Assembly: GCA_018679695.1 (NCBI GenBank)
Contig: JAHHKH010000112.1
Coordinates: forward strand, 1 to 5,036
DNA from: Maribacter sp.
Lineage (GTDB): Bacteria > Bacteroidota > Bacteroidia > Flavobacteriales > Flavobacteriaceae
Reading direction: 5' to 3'
Length of the DNA stretch: 5,036 nucleotides
In this document: in pieces, positions 1 through 5,036 of the stretch
How positions within the stretch are numbered: the first letter of the stretch is position 1
Layout of the letters: each line of letters starts with the position of its first letter
Notes under the pieces: generated by a model
What the model saw: the letters and a program-made list of their open reading frames with translations, nothing else
What the model was told of the DNA's origin: nothing
The model's database searches: none
Made by a program: the position numbers and the translations under genes

Positions 1-1745
1 CCTCTCCAATACCAATCCAAATCTACAGCCGAAGCATCCTCCATAGTCCTAAAGAAATCCTCAGGCGTTGGGTGCTTGAATTTCCAACGCTGTGCATAGG
101 TTTTGAAAGCATGGTCGAATAACTCCCTTCCCATAACGGTTTCCCTAAGGATATTAAGGGCGGTTGCAGGTTTACCGTAAGCGTTTGGCCCTAATTGATA
201 AACATTTTCAGGGTTTGACATAATGGGTGAGATCGTACTTTGATCACCACTCATATAAGGAACAATCTTGGAAGGCGCCCCTCTTCTTGAAGGATAAGCT
301 TTGTTAGGGGCAACAGCCTCTGGATTGGCCTCCCCAAAAGCTTGTTCAGCTAAATATTGCATGAAAGTATCCAAACCTTCATCCATCCATCCCCACTGGC
401 GCTCATCAGAATTTACAATCATGGGAAAGAAGTTATGACCTACTTCGTGAATGATTACGCTGATCATACCATATTTTACCCGATCAGAGTAAGAACCATC
501 CTCATTAGGTCTTCCATAATTCCAACAGATCATAGGATACTCCATACCTTGGTTTTTGGCATGTACCGAGATAGCCTTTGGATAAGGATAATCAAAAGTA
601 TGTTTTGAATAGGTTTTAAGTGTCTGTACGACGGCTTTGGTAGAATACTCTTCCCATAAGGGATTACCTTCCTTGGGATATAACGAAACAGCCATTACAT
701 CCTTGCTCCCTACCCTTACGGCTTGCATGTCCCAAATGAATTTACGGGAAGTGGCAAAACCGTAATCCCTAACATTTTGCGCCTTGAATCTCCAGGTTTT
801 CTTCTTCTCGGAGAAACCTTTTTCTGCAGCTTCAGCTTCGGCCTGGGTTACAATGATCATTGGCTTGTCATAAGACTTTTTTGCCTGCTCGTATCTTTTC
901 ATCATTTCTTTTGTAAAGACTTCCTTTCTATTTTGAAGCTCTCCTGTGGCATCCAAAATATGATCGGCAGGAACGGTGATATTCACCTCATAATCCCCAA
1001 AAGGTAGTGCAAATTCACCACTGCCCCAGAACTGATGGTTTTGCCATCCTTCCACATCATTATAAACAGCCATTCTTGGAAAGAACTGTGCGATAACATA
1101 GGCGTTATTACCGTCTTTTTCAAAATGCTCATAACCCGACCGAGCCCTATTAACGGTATGATTTGGAATATTGTACCACCACTTTATTGAAAAAGAAATT
1201 TGGTCTTTACTTTTTAAGGGTGTAGGAATGTTAACCCGCATCATGGTCTGGTTAATGGTATAGGACAATGGCTTTCCAGAAGCATCCTTCACATACTCAA
1301 TATTGAAACCGCCATCAAAAGGTTCATTCAAATACTTGCCGGCAAAACCTCCGGGTTGCTCAGCCAATGGTACTCCACCACCATCCCTCAATGGTGATTT
1401 GCTATCCTTGGCCCTTACATTCTGATCCAATTGAACCCACAGAAACTCGAGATCATCGGGTGAATTGTTTGTATAGGTAATGGTCTCGGTGCCGTAAATT
1501 TTGGCATTCTTATCATCCAATTCAATATCCATTTTATAATCGGCTTGCTGCTGATAATAATCAGGCCCCGGGGCCCCGGATGCCGAACGATAGGTATTGG
1601 GAGTTGCAAACTCCTCATACATTTGTTTGAATTTACTCTGGTTGGTATGCCCTGGTTCCTTTTCTTGTTGTTCAACTTCCTGGGCAGTCATTACTGCGGC
1701 AAATAAGAAGAAAACCGAAGCAATACAATACTTTACTCTATTCAT
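1..1745 (-). CDS. M1 family zinc metallopeptidase (aminopeptidase-like), exported; C-terminus beyond window
   Basis: This is a secreted or periplasmic zinc peptidase of the M1 (gluzincin) family, which usually removes N-terminal residues from peptides. The frame is open for 581 codons and runs off the left edge. Residues 1-21 form a signal peptide ending in TA before Gln22. About residues 66-300 read as the N-terminal beta-rich M1 domain. The catalytic part shows GMEYPMI at 400-406 (the position of the GAMEN exopeptidase motif), HEVGH at 433-437 (zinc ligands H433 and H437, catalytic E434), the third zinc ligand E456 in MDEGLDTF with the expected 18-residue spacing, and Y523 in NAYGKP as the likely proton-donor Tyr. 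The core active site is therefore intact. The ATG at 1745 is chosen because it gives the complete signal peptide; its leader is A-rich with no Shine-Dalgarno. It lies 58 bases after the DUF6702-like gene and is probably last, or near last, in the same unit. Substrate is unknown. The family call is firm; exopeptidase activity is inferred from the GAMEN-like motif. Confidence 0.93.
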   Translation of the reverse strand, partial: MNRVKYCIASVFFLFAAVMTAQEVEQQEKEPGHTNQSKFKQMYEEFATPNTYRSASGAPGPDYYQQQADYKMDIELDDKNAKIYGTETITYTNNSPDDLEFLWVQLDQNVRAKDSKSPLRDGGGVPLAEQPGGFAGKYLNEPFDGGFNIEYVKDASGKPLSYTINQTMMRVNIPTPLKSKDQISFSIKWWYNIPNHTVNRARSGYEHFEKDGNNAYVIAQFFPRMAVYNDVEGWQNHQFWGSGEFALPFGDYEVNITVPADHILDATGELQNRKEVFTKEMMKRYEQAKKSYDKPMIIVTQAEAEAAEKGFSEKKKTWRFKAQNVRDYGFATSRKFIWDMQAVRVGSKDVMAVSLYPKEGNPLWEEYSTKAVVQTLKTYSKHTFDYPYPKAISVHAKNQGMEYPMICWNYGRPNEDGSYSDRVKYGMISVIIHEVGHNFFPMIVNSDERQWGWMDEGLDTFMQYLAEQAFGEANPEAVAPNKAYPSRRGAPSKIVPYMSGDQSTISPIMSNPENVYQLGPNAYGKPATALNILRETVMGRELFDHAFKTYAQRWKFKHPTPEDFFRTMEDASAVDLDWYWR

Positions 1746-1803
1746 TTTTTTGATTTTTTTGATCGCGAAATTTAAAGTTTTTTGAAGGATTTGTTGGGAA
1801 TTG

Positions 1804-2319
1804 TTACAAGTTTAACATTCCTTTATTATTCTCCTTGATGAGGACGAAGCTTTTTTTCTTCCCTTTTAACCTAAAATGTACCACATTCTGCTGCTCATCG
1901 AAGAGGTCGGTAAGTAGTTCGTTTTGCACTTCGATTGACTTGATAGCACTTAAATCAACATCCGGAATTTCGAGGTAACAGATCATAACGTCGTTGTCGT
2001 ACTGCTTTCCCAGAAAAATGTATTTTGTTTGTTCGCCGTCTATATGCAACAAGAATTTGGTCCTTAGATATTTTTCGATGTACCCATCGGCCAGAGCGGT
2101 CTCAGAATCGGTCGCCAGATGGGTTTCAATACCGTAACGTTCTAAAAGGACCGCTTCAAAATCATCAATGAATACGCGTGAGGTTATCTGTAATGCCTGG
2201 TCCTTTTCGGAGTAATTGATATTGGTGACACTGACATAAAATTTATGCGCAACCGTAAAAGCCAGAAGCGGTAAAATCAATACAAACAGACTCTTTTTCA
2301 AATAGTTCATTTTACTCAT
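1804..2319 (-). CDS. DUF6702 family exported protein
   Basis: This is a 171-residue protein of unknown function that I recognise as DUF6702-like, a small family common in flavobacteria. Residues 1-24 form a signal peptide or N-terminal membrane anchor (basic MSKMNYLKK, then a hydrophobic stretch ending FTVA). The mature protein would begin with the characteristic H25-KFYVSVTNINY, followed by LQITSRVFIDDFE at 43-55, the most conserved part of the family as I know it. The remainder alternates short beta-like stretches (FLLHIDG, KYIFLGKQY, VMICYLEIPDV) and ends in a basic KGKKKSFVLI strand, consistent with a compact beta-rich periplasmic domain. No catalytic motif is visible. The start could be ATG 2319 or the in-frame ATG three codons on (2310); neither has a Shine-Dalgarno. 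It lies 41 bases after the CarboxypepD_reg-like gene and 58 before the M1 peptidase gene, so co-expression is likely. A link to peptidase function is only inferred from that position. Confidence 0.85.
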   Translation of the reverse strand: MSKMNYLKKSLFVLILPLLAFTVAHKFYVSVTNINYSEKDQALQITSRVFIDDFEAVLLERYGIETHLATDSETALADGYIEKYLRTKFLLHIDGEQTKYIFLGKQYDNDVMICYLEIPDVDLSAIKSIEVQNELLTDLFDEQQNVVHFRLKGKKKSFVLIKENNKGMLNL

Positions 2320-2360
2320 TTATCATTCAAAATTAAGCAATCTCCGTGCCAGAATAGGTG

Positions 2361-3143
2361 CTATTCCAAGTTATTGTTCTCCCTATAAACAATGCTCTTT
2401 TTTCGCATATACTCCCATATTCTAAACCGGTCATGGGAATCGACCAGCGTCTGGAAAGTAATGTCGACTTCGCAGAAATACATAAAATCAGCTATTTTCT
2501 CCTCAGGAATCCTGAATTCGGTACTATAGAGCGAATCGGGATAAAAAGCCCTTACCCTTTGGGTGCGCTCGTATTTTTCATTTCTGGCAACTCTTTGCTT
2601 TAACATTTTGGTACGCCCGGTAATTGCGTTGAGTATGGGATTCAATGGCAATATTCCTCCCCCGCTAGTGGCTTCGTACAGCTTACGCTCTGCTTGGGTA
2701 GGGGGAATTACATAGGCGTTGGGCAGCCCTAATGTAGAAGCGGTGACCACTGGTTCAATTTCTGTCCGCCCCAAATCGGTTGTCATATCGCCCGTGAGAT
2801 TATAAGGCATTACAATAACCTCATCGAGCTCGTTAATTGCATCCTCCAAAGGCACATAAAGCAATTTACTCTCAAGAACACTTTGGGTCACTACAATCGT
2901 CTTTCTTTTGAATTGAACCGCAGAGAACACCAAAGTATCATTAAGTTTTGCAGCAATTGAAAAAAAACCAGCGCTATTGGTAATCGATGCTTTCTGGGAA
3001 GTAATGTTAAGTACATGGGTAGCAGCAACATCCCCACTTTCGCTATATACCCGGCCTTCAATCTGCTTGGTAAAAAGGGTTTGGGCGCCCAAGGAGGTAC
3101 CTATTAAAACAAAAAAGACCAGAAGTATGCTACTCCTCGTCAT
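2361..3143 (-). CDS. Secreted protein with carboxypeptidase-like regulatory domain (paralogue 2)
   Basis: This 260-residue exported protein has a signal peptide at 1-20 (cut before Gln21) and a CarboxypepD_reg-like beta-sandwich at about 27-100. The domain is marked by IEGRVYSESGDVAATHVLNITS, with the family pattern T-N-x-x-G-x-F-x-I at 55-63 (TNSAGFFSI) and D-T-L-V-F-S-A at 69-75. It is followed by NELDEVIVMP at 104-113, which resembles the ExVVV stretch before the barrel in SusC-like receptors, but no receptor follows. The C-terminal half is a charged, mostly helical-looking region with a conserved tail at about 208-256. The protein aligns end to end with the upstream gene product, so the two are tandem paralogues. 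Its ATG lies inside the end of that gene (14-base overlap, different frame), suggesting translational coupling. In other proteins this domain is a non-catalytic fold; the role here is unknown. A periplasmic binding or assembly role is speculation. Confidence 0.85.
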   Translation of the reverse strand: MTRSSILLVFFVLIGTSLGAQTLFTKQIEGRVYSESGDVAATHVLNITSQKASITNSAGFFSIAAKLNDTLVFSAVQFKRKTIVVTQSVLESKLLYVPLEDAINELDEVIVMPYNLTGDMTTDLGRTEIEPVVTASTLGLPNAYVIPPTQAERKLYEATSGGGILPLNPILNAITGRTKMLKQRVARNEKYERTQRVRAFYPDSLYSTEFRIPEEKIADFMYFCEVDITFQTLVDSHDRFRIWEYMRKKSIVYRENNNLE

Positions 3144-3876
3144 TTATTTGCTTCAAGAATGTTTTGCTATGGGTCACCAGAAAATCAATCAGCTCGAATT
3201 CATTTTCTTTTTTCAACAGTGTTTGTGCCGGCAGTTTGCTATCACAATATATCAAAAAGGCATCGATCTGATCTTGTGGTAATTTCAGGTCCTTCACAAA
3301 AAATTCATCCTCATACACCTGCCGCATTACCTGGCTGATCTTTAAAGCTGGTCGCTTCTCTTCCACTGATGTATTCGCCTTTACAAGCGCCTTGAAAATA
3401 TTCACGAAGTTAATACCATCACGCATACCTCTTAGGTGTTGTGGAGTGGCGATATTCTCAACTTCGGTGGAACGATCCTCCTCATACTCAAAATCCTTGA
3501 ACTCCTCATTCTTTACTTCTAGGAATCGCTCTTGGTCTTCTGGGGTTACCACTACTTCAGCCAATTGCGTCACTTTTTCATTGACCTCGACTACCAACCT
3601 GCCTCTTTTCAATATTTCATCGGAAATTATGACAATACGCAATTGGTAATTAATTGCCGTAAAAACAAGTTCATCACCCGGTTTTACCTTGATCATGAAC
3701 TCCCCTTTATCGTTGGTAACGGTTGCCGTTTGTGCTGTTGTATTTATAACATTCTCATCGGGTACAAACGAATTCCGATAGAGCACTTGTCCGCGTAGAA
3801 AGCGGCGATCATCTTCTTGGGAAAAGCCTATTGACACAAATAAAAAGCAACAAATCGCGAGTAAAAATGACTTCAT
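3130..3876 (-). CDS. Secreted protein with carboxypeptidase-like regulatory domain (paralogue 1)
   Basis: This is a 248-residue exported protein and the first gene of the leftward cluster. Residues 1-19 are a signal peptide (hydrophobic core with C9 and C10, cut after GFS). A CarboxypepD_reg-like domain spans about 27-100, with LRGQVLYRN, NVINTTAQTATVTNDKGEF at 42-60 and GDELVFTAINY at 67-77. QLAEVVVTP follows at 104-112, similar to the TonB-box-like stretch after this domain in SusC-type proteins, though no beta-barrel follows. Residues 113-145 are very acidic (many Glu and Asp), and the C-terminal part (about 150-242) looks helical, ending in LKLPQDQIDAFLIYCD, a segment shared with the neighbouring paralogue. 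The ATG at 3876 is the natural start because it gives a complete signal peptide; the leader is A/T-rich without Shine-Dalgarno. The stop TAG overlaps the next gene's start. No catalytic residues are recognisable. The domain call is good; the function is unknown. Confidence 0.85.
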   Translation of the reverse strand: MKSFLLAICCFLFVSIGFSQEDDRRFLRGQVLYRNSFVPDENVINTTAQTATVTNDKGEFMIKVKPGDELVFTAINYQLRIVIISDEILKRGRLVVEVNEKVTQLAEVVVTPEDQERFLEVKNEEFKDFEYEEDRSTEVENIATPQHLRGMRDGINFVNIFKALVKANTSVEEKRPALKISQVMRQVYEDEFFVKDLKLPQDQIDAFLIYCDSKLPAQTLLKKENEFELIDFLVTHSKTFLKQINDEE

Positions 3877-4077
3877 TCAAATAATTTTAAGAGACATAAA
3901 GAACGTACAACTTGACGGTTTATGAAAGCAGACGGCTCTAAACTTTTGTTAATTTGTTATTGCCTTTCACCAATTGGGTATTTGATACTAAAAAAGGACC
4001 TTTGCACATCCCTTAAAACCGTTTGCCTTGAATATGGCGCCCTTTATCCCGATTAGCGTTTATTTTAACTGCTAAAG

Positions 4078-4108
4078 TTAGGTATGTGACCATATAATTA
4101 TATTTTTG
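4078..4108 (+). promoter_or_regulatory. Candidate Bacteroidota sigma-A (-33/-7) promoter for the fibre-protein gene
   Basis: TATTTTTG at 4101-4108 matches the Bacteroidota -7 consensus TAnnTTTG exactly. TTAG at 4078-4081, with a 19-base spacer, is a one-mismatch match to the -33 TTTG element. Transcription would begin around 4113-4116, giving a leader of roughly 35 bases before the ATG at 4150. The region is A/T-rich, so a chance match to the -7 element is possible, and the -33 element is weak. Position, orientation and spacing are all right for the downstream gene. Confidence 0.5.
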
Positions 4109-4116
4109 TTAGTCCC

Positions 4117-4148
4117 CTAAAAATCGCATTTTTCTAAACTGTTTTTAG
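4117..4148 (+). repeat. Two overlapping inverted repeats in the leader of the fibre-protein gene
   Basis: AAAAAT (4119-4124), a CGC loop and ATTTTT (4128-4133) form a perfect 6-base-pair hairpin. CTAAAAA (4117-4123) also pairs perfectly with TTTTTAG (4142-4148), an alternative 7-base-pair stem with an 18-base loop that ends two bases before the ATG. The two structures share the same left arm and cannot form together. Nearly all pairs are A-U, so either would be weak. This may be chance in A/T-rich DNA or may affect access to the start codon. Confidence 0.35.
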
Positions 4149-4149
4149 T

Positions 4150-5036
4150 ATGAAACGAGCACTATTTCTTCTGTTTGTGGGCCTTTTATTTAGTAGTACG
4201 GTAAAAGGTCAAATAAAAATTGGGGACAATCCCCAAAATATTGATGCCGCATCGGTATTGGAGTTGGAGAGCGATTCCCGGGTTTTGGTCATTACCCGAA
4301 TAAATACGACACAGATGAATGCCATTGTACCAAGTGCCGGGGCAATCGTATATAATACCGATCTGCAATGTCTGCACTATTATGATGGGTCACAATGGAT
4401 CAATATTTGTGAAGAAGTTGGCGGCATACCCAATTTAACCACAGAGCCCCTGGTAAATACCAACAGTACGCTGATCATAACCCCCAATGGTGAAAACAAT
4501 CATATTGAAGTTGCCCCCAATAGCATAAGATCTGAACAGATAGTTGATGGTGGTATTAATGGGGATGACATACAGGATAATTCCATTGGACAGAGTAAAA
4601 TTGGCAATGATGCTGTTGGCAGAAATGAGATAGCTGAAAATGCCGTGGGTTTGGAGGCTTTGGACACTGATGAAATTACATTGAGCAATTTTAGCAATAC
4701 GCCCGGATTTATTACCGGGGCCAATATTGTGAGTACTATTGCCGGGAACGCCATTACCGATAACGGCGGAGCTTATTATAGCAACACCCCGGTATTGAAT
4801 GAAATTGCCGTGAATGAGGGTGATATTGCGACCAATACAAGTAGCATTCAGACAAATGCAAATGAAATCGCATTGAAAGAAGATGCAGTAAATAAATCTG
4901 ATAATACGGCCCTAGGAAATTCGCCCATTCTCTTCCCAACACAAAATGCGGTAAAGACCTATGTGGATACTCAAATAGCAGGATCGGCGCAGACCGTTGT
5001 TAGCGGTAATACACCAAACTCCATTATCCCTGGTAC
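4150..5036 (+). CDS. Secreted fibre-like repetitive protein (putative trimeric adhesin or tail-fibre-like), C-terminus beyond window
   Basis: The frame is open for 295 codons and runs off the right edge. Residues 1-20 are a signal peptide (MKRALFLLFVGLLFSSTVKG, then Gln21), so the product is exported. Residues 22-87 form a head module common in Bacteroidota surface proteins: IKIGDNPQNIDAASVLELES, then AIVYNTDLQCLHYYDGSQWINIC, with C74 and C87 possibly forming a disulfide. Residues 126-171 have Ile, Val or Leu at every fifth position. Residues 219-247 have Ile or Val at every seventh position, with Asn three residues later in three of the heptads, as in trimeric coiled coils. Residues 254-276 hold ALGNSPILFPTQNAVKTYVDTQI-type sequence seen in long flavobacterial repeat proteins. 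Together these suggest an elongated, probably trimeric rod. It is transcribed away from the peptidase cluster and has no Shine-Dalgarno. Anchoring and secretion (type IX or other) cannot be judged without the C-terminus. Function as adhesin or fibre is inference. Confidence 0.82.
   Translation, partial: MKRALFLLFVGLLFSSTVKGQIKIGDNPQNIDAASVLELESDSRVLVITRINTTQMNAIVPSAGAIVYNTDLQCLHYYDGSQWINICEEVGGIPNLTTEPLVNTNSTLIITPNGENNHIEVAPNSIRSEQIVDGGINGDDIQDNSIGQSKIGNDAVGRNEIAENAVGLEALDTDEITLSNFSNTPGFITGANIVSTIAGNAITDNGGAYYSNTPVLNEIAVNEGDIATNTSSIQTNANEIALKEDAVNKSDNTALGNSPILFPTQNAVKTYVDTQIAGSAQTVVSGNTPNSIIPG
4525..4662 (+). repeat. Pentad (decapeptide) repeat array within the fibre protein
   Basis: Ile, Val or Leu occurs at residues 126, 131, 136, 141, 146, 151, 156, 161, 166 and 171 without a break. 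The units pair into a ten-residue repeat, for example INGDDIQDNS, IGQSKIGNDA and VGRNEIAENA, rich in Gly, Asn and Asp between the hydrophobic positions. This implies a regular beta-structured rod. It does not fit the A(D/N)LXX rule of classical pentapeptide-repeat proteins. Confidence 0.8.
4804..4890 (+). repeat. Heptad array with Ile at a and Asn at d, predicted trimeric coiled coil
   Basis: Hydrophobic residues I219, I226, I233, I240 and V247 are spaced by exactly seven. Asn falls three residues after the first three of them (N222, N229, N236), and Lys follows I240 (K243). IATNTSS matches the IxxNTxx pattern known from N@d layers in trimeric autotransporter stalks. The segment directly follows the pentad array and a linker, and precedes the PTQNAVKTYVDTQI module. 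Confidence 0.7.

Larger units (their letters stand above)
3877..4149. other. Divergent intergenic region
   Basis: This 273-base spacer separates the leftward four-gene cluster from the rightward fibre-protein gene, so it should hold both promoters. I see a good Bacteroidota-type -7 element only for the rightward gene (4101-4108). For the leftward cluster no match to TAnnTTTG with a suitably spaced TTTG is convincing; the nearest is TAACTTTA on the minus strand at 4080-4073, one mismatch and about 200 bases from the start codon. I see no tRNA, no clear intrinsic terminator and no credible small coding frame here. Confidence 0.7.

Noticed and set aside
357..1007. Plus-strand open frames at 357-608 and 723-1007
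   Set aside because: They lie antisense to the catalytic M1 coding region, whose frame is proven by in-register zinc and GAMEN-type motifs; their translations show no signal, domain or sensible composition.
1767..1774. Internal promoter before the M1 gene (TAAATTTC on the minus strand)
   Set aside because: It is one mismatch from TAnnTTTG, but no TTTG or TTG lies at the proper distance; the nearest is about 32 bases away, and the region is A/T-rich.
1415..1785. Open frames at 1415-1675 (minus) and 1597-1785 (plus)
   Set aside because: Both are shadows of the M1 N-terminal region; the real frame there gives the signal peptide and beta domain.
2358..3798. Plus-strand open frames at 2358-2603, 2977-3282, 3392-3649 and 3532-3798
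   Set aside because: All are antisense to the two paralogous CarboxypepD_reg-like genes, whose minus-strand frames are supported by mutual homology.
3844..3876. Lipoprotein signal in the first gene of the cluster (C9 and C10)
   Set aside because: The cysteines lie within the hydrophobic core, are preceded by Ile rather than Gly, Ala or Ser, and a normal signal peptidase I site (GFS before Gln20) follows.
4525..4662. Classical pentapeptide-repeat (DNA-mimic, Qnr-like) protein
   Set aside because: The five-residue period is present, but the required small residue two before the central hydrophobic and the A(D/N)LXX pattern are missing.
4186..4942. Minus-strand open frames at 4186-4377, 4500-4754 and 4754-4942
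   Set aside because: They are antisense to the repeat-rich fibre gene; their length follows from the repetitive codon pattern on the other strand.
1..5036. Mobile element, CRISPR array or defence system
   Set aside because: No transposase, integrase, direct-repeat and spacer pattern, tRNA target or defence-type domain is visible in either strand.

Overview
The window looks like chromosome of a marine-type member of the Bacteroidota, most probably a flavobacterium. Three observations support this. Every gene starts with a Sec signal peptide, often ending in a small residue followed by Gln. Starts lack a GGAG-type Shine-Dalgarno sequence and sit in A/T-rich leaders. The protein families (DUF6702-like, stand-alone CarboxypepD_reg-like proteins, and a fibre-like protein with the Bacteroidota IG-N-P head module) are typical of that phylum. 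No genus can be assigned from the sequence alone.

Layout: positions 1-3876 carry four genes on the minus strand, read right to left. They are two tandem paralogous secreted proteins with a carboxypeptidase-like regulatory domain (3876-3130 and 3143-2361, overlapping by 14 bases), a DUF6702-type exported protein (2319-1804), and an M1 zinc metallopeptidase (1745 to beyond position 1, C-terminus cut off). Gaps of 41 and 58 bases and the overlap suggest one transcription unit. Positions 3877-4149 are a divergent intergenic region. From 4150 to the right edge runs the first 295 codons of a plus-strand gene for a secreted, fibre-like repetitive protein that continues outside the window.

How the genes may work together: the four minus-strand products all appear to be exported. 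A plausible reading is an envelope or periplasmic peptidase with three accessory proteins of unknown role, but the sequence does not prove any physical partnership. The plus-strand gene is separate. Its protein has a signal peptide, a small head module with two cysteines, a ten-fold hydrophobic pentad array, five hydrophobic-led heptads resembling trimeric N@d coiled coils, and a PTQNAVKTYVDTQI module, all of which point to a trimeric surface or tail-fibre-like rod.

There is no RNA gene, insertion sequence, CRISPR array or phage integration site that I can support. The least ordinary part of the window is the plus-strand fibre protein. The rest is a fairly ordinary flavobacterial gene cluster with poorly characterised members.
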